Positions 1 to 5,679 of a stretch of 5,828 nucleotides of DNA are shown in pieces. The position numbers and the translations under genes are program-made. The notes under the pieces are model-generated. The model ran no database searches, was not told the DNA's origin, and saw only the letters and a list, made by a program, of their open reading frames with translations. The stretch lies in assembly GCA_903832075.1 (NCBI GenBank), contig CAILAF010000539.1:1-5828 (forward strand), in the 5' to 3' direction. This DNA is from an uncultured Chitinophagaceae bacterium (GTDB taxonomy: Bacteria; Bacteroidota; Bacteroidia; Chitinophagales; Chitinophagaceae). Every line of letters begins with the position of its first letter. Position 1 is the stretch's first letter.

Positions 1-118
1 AAAACTAACTTAGCTAAAACATGAGAAAAAACAGATTAAGATTGAACTAAAAATGGCAGCCTAAAATGAGGGGGCTGTATAATGCGATCTTGAGGGGGCT
101 GTTTGAACGGGGAATCCA
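1..118. mobile_element. Terminal segment of a probable IS21-family insertion sequence
   Basis: The 12-mer TGAGGGGGCTGT occurs twice as a direct repeat, at 67-78 and 91-102 (period 24 bp), followed by GAACGGGGAATCCACA. Multiple G-rich subterminal repeats near a terminus ending in CA are typical of IS21-family ends, including Bacteroidota members with repeated GGGGG motifs; this is from memory of the family and not from a match. The element would end at 118 or 120, where the tape measure reading frame loses its phage-like character. No transposase (istA) or helper ATPase (istB) coding sequence lies in the visible part, so family assignment is an inference. Positions 1-60 are AT-rich with no gene seen. 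It could instead be some other end-repeat-bearing element or a deletion junction. Confidence 0.5.
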
Positions 119-407
119 CATATACACTACTTAGCCCCATGCTAAATTTTTCAATCTGTGAATATGTTTTACTATCAAACATACCATCGTTACCCATCAT
201 TACGGCTTTCAGCTTATTACCCGCTTCCTCTAAATCGGCTGCAGCATCAACACCGGCTTGCAATGGTGCCCACATTTTTTGCGCTGCAAATTTTCCTGTT
301 TCAAAAACAGCAAAAGCGGCAGCGGCTTTTTTCACAGCGCTCTCTACTCCACCACTCATTTCATCCTTTGCTGTAAGCAGGATTGCTATTTTCATGTATT
401 TATCCAT
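119..407 (-). pseudogene. Phage tail tape measure protein, N-terminal fragment cut by insertion
   Basis: The fragment resembles the start of TP901-type tail tape measure proteins, which set tail length and line the tail tube. From the ATG at 407 it has a short hydrophobic lead (MKIAILLTAKDEMSG), then a long Ala/Lys-rich helix (about residues 20-55, with VKKAAAAFAVFETGK), then an LEEAGNKLKAVM stretch and a SQIEKFSMGLS segment; AKDxMSG near the start followed by 'leea.nklkav' is the family pattern. Only about 96 residues remain, against many hundreds in intact members. The frame stays open to position 36, but after SSVY it reads through the proposed insertion-sequence end and turns Pro-rich. 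The start at 407 leaves 16 nt after the upstream gene's stop; an ATG at 395 is also possible, while the one at 446 would overlap that gene by 23 nt. GC is visibly higher than in its neighbours. The protein is presumably non-functional. Confidence 0.68.
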
Positions 408-423
408 CTTGTGAAATTTTAAT

Positions 424-777
424 TTATAAAAAATTAAGTATCGCATTTGCTATACTCAATTTGTTTATGTCTGTGAATTTTAATTTTGAACTTCTCAAAA
501 ATTGTACGTTAACTTTTTTTCCGTTTATCAAAGAAGCCTCTGCAATAACATGTAACTGAAATCCTATAGTATCTTTTTTATGTATAATTCTTTTAATCTT
601 TACAAAATCTTCTGCCGTTAACTGGTTAATAATAGCATCACCAATTAATAGCGTTACTTTTTTTTGTAAGGTTTTTCCAATAAGCTTAGTTGATATTCCG
701 AGTGATTCTTCTTGTACATCGTTAAAAAAATAGCCTTCTGAATCTGCTTTTGTTGGGTATTCTTTTTTACTGTTCAT
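424..777 (-). CDS. Hypothetical protein, 117 aa, upstream of the tape measure gene
   Basis: I do not recognise this family. The protein is Lys-rich, has no signal peptide or membrane segment, and alternates strand-like stretches (KKVTLLIGDAII at about 39-50, IGFQLHVIAEASLI at 71-84, KKVNVQFLRSS at 87-97) with a short helix-like C-terminus (NKLSIANAILNFL). This suggests a small alpha/beta or beta-rich fold. The ATG at 777 is preceded by A-rich sequence containing a tandem 11-bp repeat (780-801), with no Shine-Dalgarno site. Its stop is 16 nt before the preferred tape measure start, so the two are probably cotranscribed. By position it could be a tail-associated or tail-chaperone protein, but nothing in the sequence itself shows that. 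Confidence 0.7.
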   Translation of the reverse strand: MNSKKEYPTKADSEGYFFNDVQEESLGISTKLIGKTLQKKVTLLIGDAIINQLTAEDFVKIKRIIHKKDTIGFQLHVIAEASLINGKKVNVQFLRSSKLKFTDINKLSIANAILNFL

Positions 778-779
778 TT

Positions 780-801
780 TAGTAATTTTTTAGTAATTTT
801 T
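780..801. repeat. Tandem 11-bp repeat in the leader of the 117-aa gene
   Basis: TAGTAATTTTT occurs twice back to back (780-790 and 791-801). On the coding (minus) strand this gives two AAAAATTACTA units ending 2 nt before the ATG at 777, so the repeat forms the A-rich leader where ribosomes would load. It may be a simple duplication. Confidence 0.75.
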
Positions 802-847
802 TTTCTTCAGTCTGGTCCTTCAAATTTGATAAGGTTAAACAATTATG

Positions 848-1141
848 CTATTTCCCTTCCGGTAATTGGCTCTCAATCTGCATCCTCAAAAAAATATTGT
901 ACTGATCATTAGTTGAGAAATACTGATTGATTGCAAAGGCTTCTGCATACTTTAACCCTATTGTCATTATACCGGCTTTATTTGGCCGAAAAAACGTTAA
1001 TTGATGCAAAAGCCTTTTATATGTATCCAGTAATAAAAAGCTTTCCAGTTCCCAATCCTTCACTGGGCATTTTTCCGTTATCCCATGCAGCAATTGAAAA
1101 AGAAACTGCCATTTTAATTTATCCAGCTTTATCTTGATCAT
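848..1141 (-). CDS. Conserved-looking phage hypothetical protein, 97 aa
   Basis: This is a small, mostly helical soluble protein. It opens with an amphipathic segment (MIKIKLDKLKWQFLFQLLHGI, in which Trp11, Phe13 and Phe15 stand out), continues with a helix (ELESFLLLDTYKRLLHQL, about 31-48), then FFRPNKAG (50-57) and LKYAEAFAINQYF (63-75). It resembles unnamed proteins that I associate with Bacteroidota prophages, but I cannot name a domain or function. The ATG at 1141 comes 11 nt after the stop of the DUF4373 replication gene, so it is almost certainly translated from the same transcript. A replication accessory role is possible from position only. There is no Cys/His cluster, signal peptide or membrane segment. 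Confidence 0.75.
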   Translation of the reverse strand: MIKIKLDKLKWQFLFQLLHGITEKCPVKDWELESFLLLDTYKRLLHQLTFFRPNKAGIMTIGLKYAEAFAINQYFSTNDQYNIFLRMQIESQLPEGK

Positions 1142-1152
1142 TTCTTAGATGA

Positions 1153-2274
1153 TTAATTCAAATTTATTTTTCCTTCATGCTGCATCTTATCGAAATAATC
1201 TGCAATAATTAACCGCTTCGAAAAACTGTAAAGATTTTTTAAATCGCTTTTTATTGGTTCGACATCAAACTTTGGTTCCTTCTCGCAATATGCAGCGTGC
1301 AGGCGATTTGTTGCACCGTCATTACTTCCAATCAATTGCGATTTTCTCTTTTCGATCGCTTTTTGTAAAAACTCTTTTCCTTTGCTTTCGGTAATTACAA
1401 GTTTTTTACTTTCCTGCAAAAATTTGTAGTGTACACCGTTTAAATCCGGTAACTTTTTTTCACCTTCCAAAAATCTTTGATAACAAAATTCTATTTCGCG
1501 CAAAATCTCGTTTTCTGTTTTCGGCGCTTCATTGGCCACGGGGGTTGTACCAATTTTCTGATCGCCGGGATCAGTTCGTAAAATCCATCCATCTGCGGCC
1601 TTTTTCCAATCCACAATCGGTTTGTCTTTGTTTTGCACCCAACCATTCCCGCCATAGTGAGCAAACATTTTTTGCGCCTGGTGCTTTGAAAATTCTGGCC
1701 GCCATTTTCCTTTCGTGGCATCCACAAAATACTTTTCCAATTCTGCAAGGACCGGCGCAACAAATTTTTTCTTACGATCAATTTTTTTCTTAAATCCTTC
1801 TTCCAAAACAACTGGTTGGGATTGCGCCGTTTGTAAAACGGCCCCATTCTTTTTATCCTCTATTTCATTTCCTTTTATTTCCTTTATAGTATTGCTTTCG
1901 CTATGCGTTTGCATTGCGTTTGTATTTCCTTCGCTCTGTGTCCATCTTTTATAAGCACTTTCTCTCGCTTTATTGCTTTTACTGTTCCGTTCATCGATTC
2001 TTTTTTGAACAGATAAGCTTCCAAATTTTTCACCATCGATAACAAATAAGCCAAAGTCATTAATTATACTATTAACAACATCTTTATCGGTTCTTAGATC
2101 AAATGCAATGCCGTCGCAATCCAAATGCAATGCGTTCGCATTATTATATAAATCTTCAACAATAGCCCAAAATATACCATAGCCTAACATGCCATGCTTT
2201 CTATTCAAGGCTTTTATCTTGTCATCAGTGCGACTATTATAATCATGGGAAAAGTAAAAAGTGTCTTTAGGCAT
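1153..2274 (-). CDS. Phage-type replication protein with N-terminal DUF4373 (Lin1244/Lin1753-like) domain
   Basis: Residues 4-95 carry the DUF4373 signature: DTFYFSHDYNSRTDDKI, then KHGMLGYGIFWAIVEDLY (27-43), a winged-helix-like domain of phage and conjugative-element replication proteins. A low-complexity Asn/Ser/Lys linker (about 96-165) follows. Residues 171-233 (VAPVLAELEKYF, then QKMFAHYGGNGW, then DWKKAADGWILR) match the pattern often found at the C-terminus of phage replisome organisers. The last 100 residues are helical and unrecognised. The likely role is binding the element's origin or recruiting the host helicase; this is inferred from the family, and no origin repeats were identified. 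The ATG at 2274 has AGGAGG at 2281-2286 with 6-nt spacing, which settles the start. It overlaps the upstream winged-helix gene by 8 nt in another frame. Confidence 0.8.
   Translation of the reverse strand: MPKDTFYFSHDYNSRTDDKIKALNRKHGMLGYGIFWAIVEDLYNNANALHLDCDGIAFDLRTDKDVVNSIINDFGLFVIDGEKFGSLSVQKRIDERNSKSNKARESAYKRWTQSEGNTNAMQTHSESNTIKEIKGNEIEDKKNGAVLQTAQSQPVVLEEGFKKKIDRKKKFVAPVLAELEKYFVDATKGKWRPEFSKHQAQKMFAHYGGNGWVQNKDKPIVDWKKAADGWILRTDPGDQKIGTTPVANEAPKTENEILREIEFCYQRFLEGEKKLPDLNGVHYKFLQESKKLVITESKGKEFLQKAIEKRKSQLIGSNDGATNRLHAAYCEKEPKFDVEPIKSDLKNLYSFSKRLIIADYFDKMQHEGKINLN
1888..1935. repeat. Degenerate internal repeats encoding the linker of the replication protein
   Basis: AGTATTGCTTTCGCT (1888-1902) recurs imperfectly as TGTATTTCCTTCGCT (1921-1935), and GCGTTTG recurs at 1905-1911 and 1916-1922. 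In the protein this gives SEGNTN...SESNTI around residues 114-130. Such short repeats in a flexible linker can expand or contract without disturbing the flanking domains. Confidence 0.5.
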
Positions 2275-2620
2275 TTGTTACCTCCTTTTTCCAATTTATA
2301 AGCGTGTAATATTTTACACTCTTTTTAGTGGTTTGGCATTTCGATATAAACGCTTCTTTTACTTGTGGGGGTGTTTCATGAACGAGATCGAATAAAGTCC
2401 TGGTGACATTTGTACGTTCAATGCCGGTTAATTGAGAAAGCATTCTGCTTGTTACCGGTTGATATTTTTGTATGACTTCAAATACAATGGCCTTTTCTTT
2501 TTGACGCTGGCCGCTTTTATTTAATTGTTTAAAAGATTCTCGGCTTGTTACTGCAGTATTATGAAATGTTTGTTTATTTTCGTCTTGCTTTAAATCAAAT
2601 TGAAGGGGGATAGATTTCAT
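2267..2620 (-). CDS. Small winged-helix DNA-binding protein, 117 aa
   Basis: The N-terminal 40 residues are polar and probably disordered. Residues 43-80 form a helix-turn-helix (AIVFEVIQKYQPVTSRMLSQLTGIERTNVTRTLFDL read in pieces: a leading helix, then SRMLSQLTG, then the recognition helix RTNVTRTLFDLV). KYYTLINWKK (103-112) looks like the following wing strand. The pattern fits MarR/LexA-like winged helices used to read DNA and repress transcription or assist replication; I cannot name the family. The ATG at 2620 overlaps the stop of the upstream HTH gene (ATGA) and has a perfect AGGAGG at 2627-2632. Its end overlaps the replication gene start, so these three genes are translationally coupled. 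It could be an element regulator or a partner of the DUF4373 protein. Confidence 0.72.
   Translation of the reverse strand: MKSIPLQFDLKQDENKQTFHNTAVTSRESFKQLNKSGQRQKEKAIVFEVIQKYQPVTSRMLSQLTGIERTNVTRTLFDLVHETPPQVKEAFISKCQTTKKSVKYYTLINWKKEVTNA
2281..2286 (-). promoter_or_regulatory. Strong Shine-Dalgarno site of the replication gene
   Basis: The minus strand reads AGGAGG, then 6 nt (TAACAA), then the ATG at 2274. It lies inside the last codons of the winged-helix gene (Lys-Glu-Val). A consensus site is unusual in Bacteroidota, where most starts, including the others here, lack one. Confidence 0.8.
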
Positions 2621-2901
2621 GATCTACCTCCTTTTTTATTTGCTTTAGATTCTAAAGCTTCAATTACTGCAGGGTAATTATATCTAACTGAATTACCAAT
2701 TGTAAAAAATGGTATTTTCTTCTTTTTTTGGTATCGTATAATAGTTGGCTCAGATAATGCTAAACGTTTACAAAGTTCCTCACGATCTATAATTTCATTA
2801 ATACTTTGTTGAGGCTTTGAATTGAGAATTTTATTTAAACTATTCTCAATAAGGGTTTCTAATTCCGGTGGAGTGATTTGTGTAATTGTAACGGCTTGCA
2901 T
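2617..2901 (-). CDS. HTH_17 / excisionase-like DNA-binding protein, 94 aa
   Basis: Residues 38-75 hold a MerR-like helix-turn-helix of the HTH_17 type common in Bacteroidota mobile elements: IDREELCKRLALSEPTIIRYQ, followed by a basic wing (KKKKIPFFTIGNSVRY). PAVIEALESK then forms a closing helix. Residues 1-35 are a polar helical lead with no known domain, and the C-terminus is basic (KANKKGGRS). In tyrosine-recombinase elements such proteins act as excisionases (recombination directionality factors) or as regulators; the choice here is open. A 68-bp gap separates it from the 255-aa gene, with an inverted repeat (2902-2929) directly before the ATG at 2901. Its stop overlaps the next gene by 4 nt (ATGA), and its last codons carry that gene's Shine-Dalgarno site. 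Confidence 0.78.
   Translation of the reverse strand: MQAVTITQITPPELETLIENSLNKILNSKPQQSINEIIDREELCKRLALSEPTIIRYQKKKKIPFFTIGNSVRYNYPAVIEALESKANKKGGRS
2627..2632 (-). promoter_or_regulatory. Strong Shine-Dalgarno site of the winged-helix gene
   Basis: The minus strand reads AGGAGG, then TAGATC, then the ATG at 2620. The site lies in the Gly-Gly-Arg codons of the upstream HTH gene. Sequence and 6-nt spacing match the site before the replication gene at 2281-2286. Confidence 0.8.
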
Positions 2902-2929
2902 AAACTTTGCTTTTGTGAGAACAAAGTTT
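2902..2929. promoter_or_regulatory. Inverted repeat at the start of the HTH gene, possible operator or leader hairpin
   Basis: AAACTTTG (2902-2909) and CAAAGTTT (2922-2929) form a perfect 8-bp inverted repeat with a 12-nt spacer, directly before the ATG at 2901. On the minus strand the distal arm, AAACTTTG, matches the Bacteroidota -7 element (TAnnTTTG) except for its first base, so an internal promoter may overlap it. The palindrome TGTATATACA (2959-2968) lies further upstream in the same gap. Autoregulation by the HTH protein is a plausible inference. Confidence 0.45.
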
Positions 2930-2969
2930 TATTGCAAAACAACCTTTGTATGATTTCGTGTATATACAA

Positions 2970-3737
2970 TTAGTTGTACAATTTGGTTCTGCCGTTTAAA
3001 TAGGTTTCTATTAGTGTCCTTTTACCTGTAACAAGTAATGGTAATATTGAGTTTAGTACCTCTTTAAATTGTTTATTTGTCGTTTTAATATCGGGTACAC
3101 CATCTTTAAATAATTGTCTGATATTATCTGAATAAGTCAGATTATAAACATTGCAAACTCTCTTGCAATAATCGGATTTGCTCTCATCAGATCCTTTTAT
3201 AACTTGTTTTGAATCGTTTACTATAGCACAAAAAAGTGCTATAGCATTAGCGCTTATCTTCTTCTTTTTTGACACCCCGTTTTTGGATGATTCAAATTGC
3301 CATTGGACCAATTCTTTTTTCAACCAATAATAATACCATGCATCTGCAGCACCTGTTATAAACTCCTCGATAGCAACTTTGTTAAATCTTTCAAAATAGT
3401 CATCAGAATATTTTGAGTTAGGGTATTTATTTTCAATTTGTTTTATAGCCTCATGTCCCCATAAGTATAATTTTTGCGGTATATCTGGCGGTAAGTTTCG
3501 CTCTACAAACTCCCATGCAAAATTGTAAAACTCATAAAGATTAATATCCTCATCGAAAAAGGTTTGATGAGGATATTCCGGTCCAAATCTTTGAGAGTAC
3601 TTCAACTCCATTTCAATCTCAAAAAATCTCTCTACATCAGGGACTCCTTTGACATTTTTTAAGAAATATGATTGCTGGTTAACAAACTCATCATTTATTA
3701 GATACTCTACATTTAGTAGGCTAATTTTCTTTTTCAT
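2970..3737 (-). CDS. Hypothetical protein, 255 aa, in the integrase operon
   Basis: I do not recognise a named domain. The protein is acidic and aromatic-rich in its first 150 residues (for example NLYEFYNFAWEFVERNLPP at about 66-84 and ADAWYYYWLKKELVQWQFE at 131-149) and basic at a hinge (SKKKK, 156-160). It then has a helical C-terminal part beginning ISANAIALFCAIVNDSKQ. That arrangement, a helical N-terminal half and a final ~100-residue domain opening with 'is..aial...', resembles uncharacterised proteins I associate with Bacteroidota integrative elements, but this is a recollection. There is no signal peptide or membrane segment. The ATG at 3737 has an A-rich leader with no Shine-Dalgarno site, 26 nt after the preceding stop. 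The position suggests a regulatory or element-maintenance role, which is unproven. Confidence 0.75.
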   Translation of the reverse strand: MKKKISLLNVEYLINDEFVNQQSYFLKNVKGVPDVERFFEIEMELKYSQRFGPEYPHQTFFDEDINLYEFYNFAWEFVERNLPPDIPQKLYLWGHEAIKQIENKYPNSKYSDDYFERFNKVAIEEFITGAADAWYYYWLKKELVQWQFESSKNGVSKKKKISANAIALFCAIVNDSKQVIKGSDESKSDYCKRVCNVYNLTYSDNIRQLFKDGVPDIKTTNKQFKEVLNSILPLLVTGKRTLIETYLNGRTKLYN

Positions 3738-3763
3738 TTGCTTTAAATCTCGTACTAACTTAC

Positions 3764-4126
3764 CTAAAATTTCAGTTCAAACATGTTACATGTTTTTTCA
3801 TTCGCTGTATTTACAATTGTTCTAAGGCTTCGCAATGTATCTACATAAAGCTTTGAATGAACTTGTATTGTTTCTATTCCGTATTTAATTGAATTACGGC
3901 TCATGCCAAACATTGAAGCAATATTGTTTAAAGATAAGTTAGTGTTCTTTTGTAATAAATAAAAACATTGCCTTCTTAAATCTCTTGAAGCTTCATCTTT
4001 GCAGCTTAATAATTGATCCTTATTAATACCATTAACTCTGCAAGAGATTTCTAAAATAACATTACCTTTTTGTTTGTCCTCAGTACTATTGATTATTTGT
4101 CCTGAGTTGTTTTTTGTGGCTGTCAT
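3764..4126 (-). CDS. Stand-alone DnaA domain IV-like DNA-binding protein, 120 aa
   Basis: Residues 23-90 follow the pattern of DnaA C-terminal domain IV, which reads DnaA boxes: VILEISCRVNGINKDQLLS, then RDLRRQCFYLLQ (48-59), then LSLNNIASMFG (64-74), then SRNSIKYGIETI (76-87). The DnaA signature (GRDHxTVxHA) is not kept: MSRNSIKYG replaces it with a one-residue gap, so the Asp-His-Thr contacts are missing and a different target is likely. There is no AAA+ ATPase domain; the first 20 residues are polar. I chose the ATG at 4126; a TTG at 4135 in the same frame would add three residues. It lies 30 nt after the integrase stop and 26 nt before the next gene, so it probably belongs to the same operon. 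Likely roles are element repressor or accessory DNA-binding factor; a general HTH of the Trp-repressor superfamily is the alternative. Confidence 0.7.
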   Translation of the reverse strand: MTATKNNSGQIINSTEDKQKGNVILEISCRVNGINKDQLLSCKDEASRDLRRQCFYLLQKNTNLSLNNIASMFGMSRNSIKYGIETIQVHSKLYVDTLRSLRTIVNTANEKTCNMFELKF

Positions 4127-4156
4127 TGTTGTCAAGTTTATAGATGAATAAATATT

Positions 4157-5521
4157 TTAAACTGCTTTTAATTTACTTTCTTTTTTGCCGCCTTTCCATG
4201 CTTTGAGCATTACAACCTTTTTGCGTTGCTCTGTTACTTTTACGTAACGCTTAAAGCTTTTATAGTCTTTATGGCCGGTAATGGTCATTACTTCCTCTGC
4301 ACTCATTCCTTTCTCAAGTGATAGAGTTGCAAATGTTTTCCTTCCAGTGTGAACTCCAATTAATTTATACTTTGGATAAATGTTTGTAATTCGCTTTGCT
4401 CCTTTGAAACGGACTATTTCAATTTGTTCATTAATCCCTGCTAATTCACAAAGCCCGACATTATGTTTCTTAATATTGCCTTTGTCATCCTTTTCATCCC
4501 ACCCCTTTAAATAATCATTCATTTTCTGATTGCTTATAATCGGCAATGGGTTGCGTTGATCTTTATACTTGTTTAAAATAGCTTTTGAATAATTGGTTAA
4601 TGGAACAGATAAACGTTCTTTTGTTTTCTTAACTGTGATAATTATTTCATCTTCTTTTATATGCTCCCTTTTAAGTTGTGCTAAATCTGAATATCTTAAT
4701 CCGGTTACGCAGGCAAAACAAAACACATCTCTTACCTGGGCAAATTTTTTGTTATCCTTTAAATCAAAATAGTAAAGTGTTTCAAATTCATCATTTGTCA
4801 AGGCGATTACTTCAAGGTTTTCTTTTTTAATTTTAAAGTCACTGTATTTATCCGAAACCTCAATGCCCTGCAGCTTTGCGTAATTAAGAAATGTTTTAAC
4901 GGTGCTTAATTGTTTTGCAACTGTTGTATTATTTAAGCTTCTTTTTTCAATAAGAAAGTTTTGGAATGATTGAAAGAAAGAATAATCGATACTTTCAAAG
5001 GTTATATTCTTATGAGTATATTTCTGAAAAGCTTCTAAGTGTGATTTCAGCGCACTGTAAACCGATAAGCTTCCCTTTTCTCTTGTTGTTTTATGTGTTT
5101 CAATGTATTTATCAATAAAATCAAACAGCACCTTAGAAGACAAATCTATTTTAGTTGTGCCTCCCCTTTCAGCTTTCAGTTTATCAATAATCATTTGAGC
5201 AGAGTAAGTAACCTTATCAAATTCAAAACGCTTTTCAATGTTTTTTATCTGATCGGCAATGTCATCAAGATTGCTGTTTAATTCTTCTGTTTGTTTATTA
5301 GTAGGGATTAAATCATAGTCAACACCGGGAAGAGATTTTTTAGCCGCTTTCTTATCTAAGTAAATCGCTTTCTGATTTTCTACATCCCAACATTTAGAAA
5401 ATGATTTATAGGCGGTGTTATAATATTTACGCTGTCCTTTAATCTGATATACCAATTCAATAGGGGCGGTCCCGTCTTTTAATTTTTTGTCTTTGCGGAG
5501 AGAAAATCGAATTGTACTCAT
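4157..5521 (-). CDS. Tyrosine recombinase (site-specific integrase)
   Basis: This 454-residue integrase is of the usual length and layout for Bacteroidota elements. Residues 1-95 form the arm-binding domain (opening TIRFSLRKDKKLKDGTAPIELVYQ), 127-220 the SAM-like core-binding domain, and about 240-440 the catalytic domain. The catalytic set appears complete: Arg276 (TGLRYSDL), probable Lys299, His391 and Arg394 (HTGRKTFATL), His417 (TGHKD) and the nucleophile Tyr426 (KRYVKV). It should cut and rejoin DNA at the attachment site to integrate and, with a directionality factor, excise the element. The start at 5521 is the first ATG after the promoter repeats, with no Shine-Dalgarno site. Transcription runs away from the nearby attachment site into the element. 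Nothing looks broken. Confidence 0.95.
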   Translation of the reverse strand: MSTIRFSLRKDKKLKDGTAPIELVYQIKGQRKYYNTAYKSFSKCWDVENQKAIYLDKKAAKKSLPGVDYDLIPTNKQTEELNSNLDDIADQIKNIEKRFEFDKVTYSAQMIIDKLKAERGGTTKIDLSSKVLFDFIDKYIETHKTTREKGSLSVYSALKSHLEAFQKYTHKNITFESIDYSFFQSFQNFLIEKRSLNNTTVAKQLSTVKTFLNYAKLQGIEVSDKYSDFKIKKENLEVIALTNDEFETLYYFDLKDNKKFAQVRDVFCFACVTGLRYSDLAQLKREHIKEDEIIITVKKTKERLSVPLTNYSKAILNKYKDQRNPLPIISNQKMNDYLKGWDEKDDKGNIKKHNVGLCELAGINEQIEIVRFKGAKRITNIYPKYKLIGVHTGRKTFATLSLEKGMSAEEVMTITGHKDYKSFKRYVKVTEQRKKVVMLKAWKGGKKESKLKAV

Positions 5522-5528
5522 GTTGTTT

Positions 5529-5573
5529 AATTTGCTACTATAAAGATAATAGGTAGCAAATTAGGTAGCAAAT
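5529..5573. repeat. Tandem 12-bp repeats and an inverted copy in the integrase promoter region
   Basis: TAGGTAGCAAAT is repeated twice head to tail (5550-5561 and 5562-5573). AATTTGCTAC (5529-5538) is a perfect inverted copy of GTAGCAAATT (5553-5562). A partial copy, TTTGCTA, lies at 5590-5596. All are between the integrase ATG and the attachment junction, where integrase arm-type sites and operators are usually found. Confidence 0.85.
5541..5572 (-). promoter_or_regulatory. Candidate integrase promoter (Bacteroidota type)
   Basis: On the minus strand TTTG (5572-5569) lies 20 nt before TATCTTTA (5548-5541), close to the Bacteroidota -33 TTTG and -7 TAnnTTTG elements with normal spacing; the last G of the -7 box is replaced by A. 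The -33 element falls inside the outer tandem repeat, so a protein bound there would block or alter transcription. Confidence 0.45.
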
Positions 5574-5679
5574 ATTATGACAACTATTTTTTGCTAATTT
5601 TTATCATCTTTAGTATAACTATTGATTTCATTGAGTTTTATCGACATGGAGCAAAAACGGAATTAAGGCAAAAGTCATA
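5574..5679. other. AT-rich non-coding interval between integrase promoter and attachment junction
   Basis: I see no gene here on either strand. Apart from the partial TTTGCTA copy (5590-5596) and AAAGTC at 5671-5676 (repeated at 5684-5689), there is no clear motif. Its position makes it the likely arm region of the recombination site. Confidence 0.5.

Noticed and set aside
103..414. Plus-strand open frames of 103 and 72 codons opposite the tape measure fragment
   Set aside because: They lie opposite a frame with recognisable tape measure features, have no leader or neighbours in their direction, and their composition reflects the complement of the Ala/Lys-rich helix.
931..1137. Plus-strand open frame opposite the 97-aa gene
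   Set aside because: It mirrors a gene that fits the operon with 11-nt spacing; no start signal and no recognisable protein.
1491..1954. Open frames overlapping the replication gene in other frames (minus 1491-1847, plus 1545-1793, plus 1715-1954)
   Set aside because: All are inside the DUF4373 gene, whose domains and Shine-Dalgarno site are clear; the translations look compositionally random.
3764..4135. Full or truncated host dnaA gene
   Set aside because: Only a domain IV-like segment is present with its own start and polar lead, the DnaA signature is altered, and the gene sits in an integrase operon.
5093..5281. Plus-strand open frame inside the integrase gene
   Set aside because: It overlaps the integrase core-binding region, has no start context and no known similarity.
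5550..5573. CRISPR-like array from the tandem repeat before the integrase
   Set aside because: There are only two adjacent 12-bp units with no spacers and no cas genes; they fit protein-binding sites.
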